From Crocosphaera sp. UHCC 0190 (lineage in GTDB: Bacteria > Cyanobacteriota > Cyanobacteriia > Cyanobacteriales > Microcystaceae), in contig NZ_JAYGHP010000002.1 in NCBI RefSeq assembly GCF_034932065.1, positions 417,315 to 481,314 of the forward strand: DNA of 64,000 nt, read 5' to 3'. The first letter of the stretch is position 1, and each line of letters starts with the position of its first letter. The notes under the pieces were generated by a model, which did no database searches, was not told the DNA's origin, and saw only the letters and a list, made by a program, of their open reading frames with translations. Both the position numbers and the translations under genes were made by a program. Below are positions 17,871-26,537 of the stretch, piece by piece.

Positions 17871-18860
17871 TTATCCACCAATTTGAGACATGGTACGTTG
17901 ATAAATTCCTGTTTCGGTTCCTGAGTCCCTTTGTTTATAATTAATCTCTGGTTTAATATGTAATAAATGAGCAACTTTTTCTTTTATTTCTGTTGTATCT
18001 GTTCCCTGTCTTAAGAGGGTTTTTAAATCAATTTGTCCCGTTTCATTTAATAAGCAAGGCCGTAACCAACCATCCGCAGATAAACGCATTCGGTTACAGC
18101 GATCGCAGAAACATTCAGACATCTGACTAATAAATCCTAATGTTCCTTTTGAACCTGGTATTTTAAAGACATCTGCGGGGCCATTTCCTTTAATATTACT
18201 CTCCATTAATCCCCATTTATCACGAATTTTTTGTCTTATTTCTTCTGAGGGAACCCAAGGGTTATCGCTGAATAATTCGGCATTACCAATGGGCATAAAT
18301 TCAATAAAACGGATGTGCCAATTTCGTTCTATACTTAAGGCAGCTAAGTCTTCAATTTCGTTTTCATTGACCCCAGGAATGACAACGACATTTAATTTTA
18401 AGGGGTCAAAACCGACTTGATAAGCGGTTTGAATCCCATTCCATGTTTGTTGCCAAATACCCCTTTTATTGTAACCGATAATTGTCTCAAATGTCTCTGG
18501 TTTTAAGGAATCTAAACTAATATTAATTCGTTTTAATCCCGCATTATATAAATCTTGGGCCATGGATGATAATAAAAACCCATTGGTAGTCATTGACAGG
18601 TCTTCGGTTGCGGGTAAAGCGGCTATATCCTGAACTAAATCTACCACACCAGGGCGTAATAATGGTTCTCCTCCTGTAAGGCGAAATTTACTAAATCCTA
18701 GGGGTATAAATACGGTTTTTAGTAAGGTAATTATTTCCTGATGATTGAGTAATTCTTGACGCAAAATATAATCTAATTGCGCCCCTTGAGGTAGACAATA
18801 TTGACAGCGAAAGTTACAACGATCAATTAAACTAATACGGAGATAATCAACTTGATTCAT
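17871..18860 (-). CDS. moaA: GTP 3',8-cyclase MoaA
   Basis: Radical SAM enzyme for the first step of molybdenum cofactor synthesis, converting GTP to 3',8-cyclo-GTP. The SAM cluster motif is CNFRCQYC near the N-terminus, followed by [10 protein letters not shown]. The C-terminal cluster ligands lie in [11 protein letters not shown] and PCL. The usual C-terminal GG is present in the last residues (SQIGG). I use the ATG at 18860 because an AGGA lies nine bases upstream. An upstream TTG would add six residues. No other moa gene is nearby. Confidence 0.96.
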   Translation of the reverse strand: MNQVDYLRISLIDRCNFRCQYCLPQGAQLDYILRQELLNHQEIITLLKTVFIPLGFSKFRLTGGEPLLRPGVVDLVQDIAALPATEDLSMTTNGFLLSSMAQDLYNAGLKRINISLDSLKPETFETIIGYNKRGIWQQTWNGIQTAYQVGFDPLKLNVVVIPGVNENEIEDLAALSIERNWHIRFIEFMPIGNAELFSDNPWVPSEEIRQKIRDKWGLMESNIKGNGPADVFKIPGSKGTLGFISQMSECFCDRCNRMRLSADGWLRPCLLNETGQIDLKTLLRQGTDTTEIKEKVAHLLHIKPEINYKQRDSGTETGIYQRTMSQIGG

Positions 18861-18895
18861 AGAGAAGTTCCTGGGCAAAAATATGGCTTAATTAA

Positions 18896-21883
18896 TTAGG
18901 ATTGAGGAATAATAGTTCCGTCATCTCCTTCTAATTTCCGAATAATGGTTGACGGAGTTACTTGACTGGGTTTAAAAATAGAATCTAAGGCTTCATTTAG
19001 GGTTTTTGCCATGATAATTTGATTTTCATAAACCACAATAACTCTCGCTAAAGTTGGTAAACTATTTTTTTCAGCTTCTAGATAGAGAGGTTCTACATAA
19101 AGTAAAGATTGTTCAGTAAAAAAGGGAATAACTAAAAGGTTTCCTTGAATTACTCTTGATCCTTGACGGTTCCAGAGAGAAATTTGTTGAGAAATTACGG
19201 GATCTTGGTTGATCAATGCTTCAACCTGTTCCGGGCCATAAATAACTCGTTGTTTAGGCAATTCAAATAATAACATTTTACCATAATTATCCCCATCAGA
19301 ACGAGCAAATAATCCGGCAATTAAATTATTGCGACTGGTGGGAGTATAAACCGTAAAAAGCATAAATTCTTGAGCATCATTAGTGAGACTCATTAATAAA
19401 TAATATGGCTCAATGGGTTGTTGTTTTTCCCCATAAATTTCTTGAGGAATACGCCATTGATCTTCTCGATTATAAAACACTTGAGGATCGCCCATGTGAT
19501 AGGTTAATAAACGTTCTGACTGGGTATTAAATAAATCTTTAGGGTAACGAATATGGGCTTTGATCGTTGGGGGCATTTCCGTCAAATGTGTAAACAAATT
19601 GGGAAAGATTTGATACCAAGATTGAATCAGAGGATCACTAGGATCGACAATATAAAAATTCATATCTCCATTGTAAGCATCAATGACAATTTTGACAGAA
19701 TTACGAATATAATTAAAATGGCGATCGCCTGGATCAGAATAGGGATAACGATCACTGGTTGTATAGGCATCAATTATCCAGTAAAGGGTTGTTTGATTGG
19801 CTAAATTACTATCATTTTTAACCTCGGCAGTGACTAAATAAGGATCACGATCAAAGCGCAGAAAAGGGGCTAATTTACGAATACGACGGTTAATATTACG
19901 GCGAAAGATTAATCGAGTATCCTCCGTAAAATTGCGTGTAAATAACATTTGCCAATCTTTGAGATAAGCAGAAAATAGTATTCTTTTTCCCCAAGATCCA
20001 ATATTGATACCACCTCGACCATCATAAACATTGTAAACGTTATCTTGACCGCTAGGATAATCTAATTCTTTGACCTCTGTATTAGTCATAATATAAGTAT
20101 CAGTAGATTCTCCAAAATAGATGCGAGGATTATCAATGGGAATACTATATCGAATCAAAGAACTAGCAGTTTGTAGTTCTCCTTCATTGCTGGATGTGCC
20201 AATATTTTGTACAAAATAGAAAGGTAAACCCCCTTGATCAACTCGGTTTACGGGAGAGAGAGTAAAGCCATAACCATGGGTATAAATTAAATGTTGGTTC
20301 ACCCAAGTTTTTGCTTGTTTCGGCACAGCATTATAGTCTAATTCTCTAGGGGCAATTAATACCTGTTGTTTGGCTGTAATTGGCTTTTGTCCGTCTATTT
20401 CTGTGGGAATGGTATAACGATCAATATCAGCATCTAGGAATTTATAATAAAGACGAATTTGTTGTAATTGGCGATTAGTTTCCAGCAAGGGACGAGAATC
20501 CCAAAGACGGATATTATTAATCGTTAAACGGTTTTTCTGGAGATCTTTATCTGTTAAAGTTCCGGTGCCATTAAGGGTTTCAATTGAAATTTTATCTAAA
20601 TCAAAAGCACGACGGGTTAAGGCAATAGTGCGTTCAATATAAGGTTTTTCTCTCGCTAATTCATTGGGTTCTACCACAAAACTTTGAACCCCTTCTGTGG
20701 CGAATAAAATAACCAGAAGAATGGTTAAATAAAAGATGAAGGGAAGGGGTGAAAAGGGAAGACGGGGTAAAACAGAATATTTAAGGGATTCCTTGGGATA
20801 TTTTCCCGATCCGGTGATACCTTTAATGAATAACCAGAAAGCAATGGTTATCGTTGCGATCACGGCCATAGTATCAAGGGGTAATGCAACATGAACATCC
20901 GTATAACTTGCCCCGAAAACTACGCCCCGTGTAGAGTATAAAAGTTGATAACGGGCTAACCAATGATATAATCCGACAATGAACATTAAGTAACTGCCCA
21001 AGACATATAAATGGCAAAGTTGGCCGCGGGAAAACCCAGGAAATTTACCTTGAGAGAGACTTTTTGCTGATAATAAATAAATCAAACTAACAGCAATAAA
21101 CCCATAAAGAAAGAGTCCTCCTAGCCAAAAATTTAGTAATTTCCAATAAGGCAATTTAAACACATAAAAACTAATATCTCGACCAAATTGAGGATCAACT
21201 TCGCCAAAAGGAGTTGACTGAAAATATTGCAGAATTCTTGTCCAATTTCCTGATAAAACTAAGCCAAAGACCAAACTAAAAAGGACGGCTATGGCATTGA
21301 GCCAAAATTGGGGATTAATGAGCAGACAAATGATAATCCCAGCAACAACTCCCAATTTCCAGAGATGTTTACTCAGTTGGGACAGCAGTTCGGGAACAGA
21401 GTTAAAAAAGAAAGGAGAGGGAAGGGGTGGGGTAATATTCGGTAAGGTGAGGTCAGGAGTCCAGACATCATAGGCCACTTGACTGTAATAAATTAACATC
21501 AACCCCATCAGTCCCCCTAACCCAAAGACCACGAACAGCAACCAAAATAACTTGATAGGACGAGACTCAGGGAATAATTGTGAGAAGGGTTTTGCCCGTT
21601 CTCGTCGCCGTTTTTTGGAGGATGGGGGGGTGTCTGGAACCCCATTCCATTGACGAATTTTCGCTTGACGTAAATTCCCCCATAAAAACCACAGGGATAA
21701 GCTGGTGGTCACTCCCCAGAGGCCAAATTGCCAAAATAACCGCTTTAGATAGGTTCCTAAATATCCAACTTCTTGAAACCATAATCCTTCAATAATGACA
21801 TGGGATAATGCTTCAAACCCTAACCAGACTCCGATGAGAAGACTGATGAATTTAATCAGGGGATGGGTTAATAGTTTAGCCAT
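18896..21883 (-). CDS. UPF0182 family large membrane protein
   Basis: A ~995-aa integral membrane protein of the UPF0182 family found in cyanobacteria and actinobacteria. About seven or eight hydrophobic helices occupy the N-terminal ~380 residues. A large, probably extracytoplasmic beta-rich domain follows, with typical segments HLIYTHGYGFTLSPVN, IYFGESTDTYIM and LLFELPKQRVIYGPEQVEA. The function is unknown. An in-frame ATG at 21949 would add 22 residues of His/Pro-rich sequence encoded by low-complexity DNA, so I prefer the start at 21883. It lies 35 bases upstream of moaA on the same strand. Confidence 0.9.
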   Translation of the reverse strand: MAKLLTHPLIKFISLLIGVWLGFEALSHVIIEGLWFQEVGYLGTYLKRLFWQFGLWGVTTSLSLWFLWGNLRQAKIRQWNGVPDTPPSSKKRRRERAKPFSQLFPESRPIKLFWLLFVVFGLGGLMGLMLIYYSQVAYDVWTPDLTLPNITPPLPSPFFFNSVPELLSQLSKHLWKLGVVAGIIICLLINPQFWLNAIAVLFSLVFGLVLSGNWTRILQYFQSTPFGEVDPQFGRDISFYVFKLPYWKLLNFWLGGLFLYGFIAVSLIYLLSAKSLSQGKFPGFSRGQLCHLYVLGSYLMFIVGLYHWLARYQLLYSTRGVVFGASYTDVHVALPLDTMAVIATITIAFWLFIKGITGSGKYPKESLKYSVLPRLPFSPLPFIFYLTILLVILFATEGVQSFVVEPNELAREKPYIERTIALTRRAFDLDKISIETLNGTGTLTDKDLQKNRLTINNIRLWDSRPLLETNRQLQQIRLYYKFLDADIDRYTIPTEIDGQKPITAKQQVLIAPRELDYNAVPKQAKTWVNQHLIYTHGYGFTLSPVNRVDQGGLPFYFVQNIGTSSNEGELQTASSLIRYSIPIDNPRIYFGESTDTYIMTNTEVKELDYPSGQDNVYNVYDGRGGINIGSWGKRILFSAYLKDWQMLFTRNFTEDTRLIFRRNINRRIRKLAPFLRFDRDPYLVTAEVKNDSNLANQTTLYWIIDAYTTSDRYPYSDPGDRHFNYIRNSVKIVIDAYNGDMNFYIVDPSDPLIQSWYQIFPNLFTHLTEMPPTIKAHIRYPKDLFNTQSERLLTYHMGDPQVFYNREDQWRIPQEIYGEKQQPIEPYYLLMSLTNDAQEFMLFTVYTPTSRNNLIAGLFARSDGDNYGKMLLFELPKQRVIYGPEQVEALINQDPVISQQISLWNRQGSRVIQGNLLVIPFFTEQSLLYVEPLYLEAEKNSLPTLARVIVVYENQIIMAKTLNEALDSIFKPSQVTPSTIIRKLEGDDGTIIPQS

Positions 21884-21968
21884 GGGGTTTGGGGAGTGTG
21901 GGGAGTTTAGGTGGATTGGTAGGGGCAAACGGCCGTTTTCCCCTACCATAACAACTGATACTTTTATC

Positions 21969-23354
21969 TTAACTTCTCGACAATTCTAATTCCTGTATCT
22001 TTGTCGGTTGACGTTTTCCTTGAAAAATCATTTTAACGCCTCTTGCGGGTGCTAAAGTTACACCTCGTCGTTGTAATTTTTCGGGTCGTGTATCCCCTAA
22101 TTTCAGTTGATAGTTAGTCATAATAGTAGCTAACACTAATTTCATCTCAAATTGTGCCAAAGCTTCCCCTAAACAACGTCTTACCCCACCACCAAAGGGA
22201 ATAAATTCATAAGGAGAATATTGTCTCTCTAAAAATCTTTCTGGACGAAATTCATGGTGGTTAGGATAAAGATCTTCTCGTTGATGAGTAAGATACATAC
22301 AACCCATTACGATGTCCCCTGGTTTAATAGGATATCCTATAATTTCTAAAGGTTCTTGAGCCACTCTGGGAAAGGTTAACATAGCCACCGGAGTGATCCT
22401 TAATGTTTCATTACAAACTGCTGTTAAGTAAGGCAAACGTGCAATATCCATTGCATCAGGAGACTCTCCAAGACTGGCTAATTCCTGACCCAGTTTTTCT
22501 TTGACTTTTGGGGTACAATGAAGCCAATACAAAGCCCAGGACATAGCTGTTGCGGTGGTTTCGTGACCTGCTAACAATAACCCCATCAGTTCATCCCGTA
22601 ATTCTTCGTCAGTTAAGGGGTTGCCGAATTCGTCTCTTGCTGCCATCAATAAGGATAAAATATCGGTGCGGTTGGGATCTGGGTTAGCATGGCGATCGCT
22701 AATTTCTGCATAGATTAAATTATCTATTTGTTGTCGCTGACGCAAAAATTTACCCCAAGGACTCCATTTTCCCCAGTCTTGTTGCAAAAAGGAGAAGAAA
22801 AGAAAGGAGGAAGTTAGAGGGGACTCAAATAATTCAGTTAACTCCCCAAATAGCTGTTTAATTTGTTGGTAGCGTTCCCCTTGAGTAATGCCGAATACTG
22901 TCTCTATAATGATTTGTAGGGAGATACTTTGCATGGTATTTCGGGCGAGAAACGGCTCAGCTATAGGCAGTTGAGTCATGACTTCATGGGTAATACGGGT
23001 GATCATGTCTCCGTAAGCTTTGAGACGTTCCCCATGAAAAGATGGCATCACCAATTGACGACGTTTTCGGTGGCGATCGCCTTCTATTAACATAGTAGAA
23101 GAATCTCCCACAACGTGCCGCAAAATGCTATTAAATCCGCTAGGTGCGTTAAATTGTTTGCGATCGTTGGTTAAAATTTCTTGCATTGCTTGAGGATCGC
23201 TAGTCATGATCACGCGATCGCCAAAACCGATCCCACTAGCCATAAATATATCAGGATATTGAGCCTGGTTATTTTCTAAAAAACTGACGGGATCAAAAAT
23301 CCATTGCAGACGTTGTAAGAAATTAGGGGTTTTAGAACCAGGAATTATTTTCAT
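21969..23354 (-). CDS. Cytochrome P450, CYP110-like
   Basis: A 461-aa soluble P450 monooxygenase. The I-helix oxygen-activation motif is AGHETTATAMSW, the K-helix ExxR is ETLR, and the heme-ligand loop is FGGGVRRCLGEALAQ with the cysteine at about residue 394. The N-terminus (PGSKTPNFLQRLQWIFDP) is typical of cyanobacterial CYP110 enzymes, which oxidise fatty acids, alkanes or terpenes. The substrate cannot be told from sequence. No ferredoxin or ferredoxin reductase gene is adjacent. Confidence 0.94.
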   Translation of the reverse strand: MKIIPGSKTPNFLQRLQWIFDPVSFLENNQAQYPDIFMASGIGFGDRVIMTSDPQAMQEILTNDRKQFNAPSGFNSILRHVVGDSSTMLIEGDRHRKRRQLVMPSFHGERLKAYGDMITRITHEVMTQLPIAEPFLARNTMQSISLQIIIETVFGITQGERYQQIKQLFGELTELFESPLTSSFLFFSFLQQDWGKWSPWGKFLRQRQQIDNLIYAEISDRHANPDPNRTDILSLLMAARDEFGNPLTDEELRDELMGLLLAGHETTATAMSWALYWLHCTPKVKEKLGQELASLGESPDAMDIARLPYLTAVCNETLRITPVAMLTFPRVAQEPLEIIGYPIKPGDIVMGCMYLTHQREDLYPNHHEFRPERFLERQYSPYEFIPFGGGVRRCLGEALAQFEMKLVLATIMTNYQLKLGDTRPEKLQRRGVTLAPARGVKMIFQGKRQPTKIQELELSRS

Positions 23355-23405
23355 CAAACTTATTTTCAGGAATTGCTATAACTTCTTAAATTATAACAAA
23401 GCGGC

Positions 23406-23552
23406 TCTACCGAACCTGCTATGTAAAACTATTAAAAAATATAGGCTCAAACCCTTAAGGGTTAAGCTATACAGACAAAACCCGCCTACGCGGGTTTAAT
23501 TTAGTCTCCCTTCGGAGACTTGGTTTCTATAGTATTAGACTTCAGTCTGTAT
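23406..23552. repeat. ~147-nt structured repeat (family C), copy 1
   Basis: Begins TCTACCGAACCT and ends CTGTAT. It matches 42686-42833 along its length, with its left half most conserved. It contains a CCCTTAAGGG palindrome, an ATACAGAC...GTCTGTAT outer inverted repeat, and inner stems AACCCGC/GCGGGTT and GTCTCC/GGAGAC. It sits between the P450 gene and the 3' end of the PEP-CTERM gene, touching the latter. It is likely a small non-autonomous element or a structured RNA. Confidence 0.75.
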
Positions 23553-23555
23553 GGT

Positions 23556-24947
23556 TTAATCTTTATTAGACTTGGTTGGTTTTTTAGTCTTTAAAATTAA
23601 CCCTAAACCACCTAAGAGGAGAAGTCCCAGAGATGGGTTAGACTCAGGAACAGAAGCAATAGAAACTAGAATAAATTCATTATTATCTGCTTGTCCTGGA
23701 GTACGTCCCACACTGAAAGGAAAGTTATTGTCATTGGTGATCAGCAAAGTGTTTTTATCAATGGGTAAAATTGCTTCAATGGTGACAAATGGAAATGTAA
23801 ATATTCCATCAGTGGTGCCATTGCCACCAATATTATTAGGATCGGCAATATCTAACAAATCCACTAATAATTCTTTTTTGACAAACCCATCTTGATCAAC
23901 TTCATTAATGTTGATTTTATAGATACGTTTGAATTGAGCAGGATCAGAAAATAAAGGATTATTAGGATCTCCTTGTTTTCCATCTCTTTCAATCACCAAA
24001 AATTCCGTGTCACTAATAGCAGTTAAGTCGCCGATCGCCTGTCCGGTTTCTGTGGGATTTTCTAGACGATAATTAAAAGAATTTCCGGTAAACTGAGAAG
24101 TTGCTAAATCATACTCATAAATTAACAAGCGATCGCGTTGTGGATCGGAGGTTAATGGCCCTTCTAACAGGGGATAAAGTTTGGTTCCACTAGTATTAAT
24201 AGCCATTCCTTCAAATCCCCTAGAACGAGGTAAATTCGCTGTTGTTAGGTTAGGATTATCAGGAGATTGTACAAATGGATTTGCATCTAATCCTAGTAAG
24301 TTAGGAATAGAAATAGGGGCTTCTAGTAACGTGCCATCTGCACTAAAATGAAGTAAGAAGGGGCCGAATTCATCCCCTACCCAAAATGTTCCATCAGGGG
24401 CTTCACGGAAGGATTCTATATCAAAATCTGCCCCAGTTAACCAACGATTTGTTACGATATTAGCATCAACTGGAATGGCTGAATTAGGATAATTTGTTAA
24501 GTCAGCAACAATGTCAAAATTAATCAGATTATTTTGATCGTTTAACTGCAAAATACTATCTTCTGTAAAGCTAGGAAGTCTAGCCCCAGTTTGCCAATTT
24601 GCCGCAAATACTTCTCCAGTATTAAAGTCTATTTCAACGGTATAAAAACGCAAAACTGAGTCAGCAGAATTCGCTTTACTTCCAAACCCATTATCTTCCA
24701 TTACTCGATAAGTATTGGCAGTTGGGCCTGGTAAAATAGCAGAAAATCCTTGTACGGGTTCTTGATTTACAAAAGGTGGTATAAACCCATTAGATGGGGC
24801 AATAAATTGTCCTGATGTTGGCCCTGGAGCAAAGGTATTAGCGTCTAATACTGCTCGTCCGACTAATTCACTAGCTAGGGCATTTGATTGGGTGATCATA
24901 GCCCCTAAAAGGACTAAAATACACGATGACAATTTTAGTTTTAACAT
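23556..24947 (-). CDS. Secreted esterase-like/phytase-like protein with PEP-CTERM tail
   Basis: A 463-aa exported protein. It has an N-terminal signal peptide (LSSCILVLLGAMITQSNALA) and a C-terminal sorting signal: VPESNP, a hydrophobic stretch, then basic KTKKPTKSNK. That is PEP-CTERM-type. The body looks like the 'esterase-like activity of phytase' beta-propeller family: DGTFWVGDEFGPFLLHF, RSRGFEGMAIN, ISDTEFLVIERDG and LLITNDNNFPFSVGR. The substrate is unknown; phosphoester or sugar-lactone hydrolysis is possible. A strong ribosome site (GTGAGGAG) precedes the ATG. It is probably exported and processed by an exosortase-type system located elsewhere. Confidence 0.85.
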   Translation of the reverse strand: MLKLKLSSCILVLLGAMITQSNALASELVGRAVLDANTFAPGPTSGQFIAPSNGFIPPFVNQEPVQGFSAILPGPTANTYRVMEDNGFGSKANSADSVLRFYTVEIDFNTGEVFAANWQTGARLPSFTEDSILQLNDQNNLINFDIVADLTNYPNSAIPVDANIVTNRWLTGADFDIESFREAPDGTFWVGDEFGPFLLHFSADGTLLEAPISIPNLLGLDANPFVQSPDNPNLTTANLPRSRGFEGMAINTSGTKLYPLLEGPLTSDPQRDRLLIYEYDLATSQFTGNSFNYRLENPTETGQAIGDLTAISDTEFLVIERDGKQGDPNNPLFSDPAQFKRIYKININEVDQDGFVKKELLVDLLDIADPNNIGGNGTTDGIFTFPFVTIEAILPIDKNTLLITNDNNFPFSVGRTPGQADNNEFILVSIASVPESNPSLGLLLLGGLGLILKTKKPTKSNKD

Positions 24948-25131
24948 AAACTCCTCACTGTTTAACTAACAGTCTATTTATAAAAGACCAGGAGGATTAT
25001 AGAACATGAAAATTAATAATTGATTAAGATTATATTATTGTTAAATTATTTTAGATTTTGTCAAAAAAATCATCAAAAAAGTGAACTAGAAAAACACAAA
25101 AAATAAACAATTATTTGATTTATCGAACAAA

Positions 25132-25244
25132 GGGCGTATGCGATACGCCCCTACAAAAACGGAATTTATTCCACTGTAGGGGCGCAATGCTTGCGCCCAC
25201 AATGTAACAGAAACAAACATTTTTCCCCATGATGTCGGGAGAGC
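25132..25244. repeat. Multi-hairpin repeat block
   Basis: Two 19-nt palindromes of form GGGCGNNNGCNNNCGCCC (25132-25150 and 25180-25198) face each other. Between them CGCCCCTACA and TGTAGGGGCG form a further inverted repeat. It is followed by GATGTCGGGAGAGC (25231-25244), whose exact reverse complement is the left end of the element at 38586. The surrounding 24950-25300 holds no gene. Confidence 0.65.
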
Positions 25245-25304
25245 AGAATTGAACAAGAAAAATGAAAAAAATAAACAATTAATTGATGATAAATGATTGA
25301 TTTG

Positions 25305-25327
25305 TAAGGTGGGCATTGCCCACCCTA
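25305..25327. repeat. Family A palindrome, copy 2
   Basis: A 23-nt palindrome with core GGTGGGCATTGCCCACC, 16 bases past the 3' end of the DUF2513 gene on the minus strand. Same family as 5764-5786 and 55130-55152. Confidence 0.75.
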
Positions 25328-25342
25328 CTTTTTTATTTAAAC

Positions 25343-25762
25343 TTAATTTAATCCAAGTCCTTGTTTAGCTAATGCGGAAAGAACTTGAGTAATAAGTCCT
25401 ACACTAATTGCACCACCACCTTTTTCACTAATTAATTTTATAGCTTTTTGAAGCTTATCTTTATCCCGCGTTTTATCCAAAAAGTTATGACCTTCCGATG
25501 TTAAACGATGAATAATTAAAGTTTTTATTCCACCGGATATTGTTTTAAGATGTTCTATTTCAATTAAGTTCTCATCTTTTAGAAGTAAAACATGGTCATA
25601 AATTTCTTGAAGTTCATATTGTTCAATACTAAATTTGATATAATTGAAAGTATAAGTAATCTTAAAGCTCGAAGAATGATTTGAAACAAGAAAAACTTTA
25701 CCGGATGAAGAAGATTCTATATCTTTTAAAATATCAACAAACAAATTCCAATCACGCTTCAT
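25343..25762 (-). CDS. DUF2513 domain protein
   Basis: A 139-aa protein resembling the DUF2513 family, which is often found in phage-derived or accessory regions. The N-terminus MKRDWNLFVDILKDIE and the middle YDHVLLLKDENLIEIEHL, followed by IHRLTSEGHNFLDKTR, fit a winged-helix-like fold. The C-terminal ~35 residues are glycine-rich and hydrophobic. The function is unknown. A good ribosome site (AGGAG) precedes the ATG. Confidence 0.75.
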   Translation of the reverse strand: MKRDWNLFVDILKDIESSSSGKVFLVSNHSSSFKITYTFNYIKFSIEQYELQEIYDHVLLLKDENLIEIEHLKTISGGIKTLIIHRLTSEGHNFLDKTRDKDKLQKAIKLISEKGGGAISVGLITQVLSALAKQGLGLN

Positions 25763-25969
25763 ATTTCGCTCCTATAAGAAATTCATAAAATTGCAACCTG
25801 TCAGTAAAAATTTCTTTTTCCCGACCTTACTAATATAACAAACTTACTCAAAAGTGTCATGAAGGGAATGATCGCCTTATCATAATTCTAAGTATTATCA
25901 CTTATCTTCTAACTAACTGTTATGATAGAATAAAGTTTAACAAACTCGTGATCAGTATTAGTAAAAGCG

Positions 25970-26158
25970 ATGGAAACTCAAACCGTTAAACAGAAAGCAC
26001 AAAAATTAATCGAAAATTTGCCTGAAAATTCCTCTTGGGATGACTTAATGTACGAAATTTATGTTAGACAATCAATCGAATCAGGATTAAGCGATAGTGA
26101 AGCAGGGAGAGTTATTTCTGTGGAAGAAGTTAAAGCAAAATTTGGATTGTCAAAGTGA
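25970..26158 (+). CDS. Antitoxin-like small protein of a ParE/RelE-type pair
   Basis: A 62-aa protein of the kind that precedes RelE/ParE toxins in cyanobacteria. Helical segments are KAQKLIENLPENSSWDDLMYEI and RQSIESGLSDSEAG, ending in SVEEVKAKFGLSK. Its stop overlaps the toxin start (26155) by four bases, so the two are translationally coupled. The partner toxin is broken by a nonsense mutation, so the antitoxin may be maintained without a toxin or may act against another one. Confidence 0.75.
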   Translation: METQTVKQKAQKLIENLPENSSWDDLMYEIYVRQSIESGLSDSEAGRVISVEEVKAKFGLSK

Positions 26159-26445
26159 AAGTTTTTTGGACTCAAACAGCAGTTAATCATCTATCTTCTA
26201 TTTATAACTACATTGCTCAAAATTCAACCTATTATGCTCAAAGACAGGTTGAAAGATTAACCAAACTTTCCGAACAGATTGCAATGTTTCCCCTATCGGG
26301 TCGTATTGTACCAGAATTTGAAGAAAAACAAATTCGATAAATTATTGAAGGACATTATCGCATTATTTATCTGATTAAAGCTGAGCAAATAGATATCATT
26401 GCTGTGATTCATGGTTCATTATCAATTAACTCTATTGAAGAATAA
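26155..26445 (+). pseudogene. ParE/RelE-family toxin interrupted by one stop codon
   Basis: The GTG-started frame encodes KVFWTQTAVNHLSSIYNYI, QVERLTKLSEQIAMFPLSGR and VPEFEEKQIR. It then meets TAA at 26338-26340. After that codon the same frame continues with IIEGHYRIIYLIKAEQIDII and AVIHGSLSINSIEE to a TAA at 26443. Family members normally read REIIEG here, so a single change of GAA to TAA explains the break. The product is truncated before the conserved C-terminal strand and should be inactive unless the stop is read through. Confidence 0.85.
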
Positions 26446-26537
26446 TAAAGTGCGATTCCTAATTAAGCGATCTTTCATCTTGTTAAAAGAGATAGGGGTT
26501 TAACAGTGTTAAACCCCTACAAAATATCTAAATTCTA

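Noticed and set aside
21884..21949. Earlier ATG start of the UPF0182 protein
   Set aside because: The extra 22 residues are encoded by low-complexity GGGGAGTGTGGGGAG-type DNA and do not look like part of the family.
24937..24960. ACTCCTCAC motif like the core of the cyanobacterial sRNA Yfr1
   Set aside because: On the minus strand it is simply the GAGGAG ribosome site of the PEP-CTERM gene.
25086..25316. 76-aa minus-strand frame
   Set aside because: It consists of translated palindromic repeats and A/T runs; no coding character.
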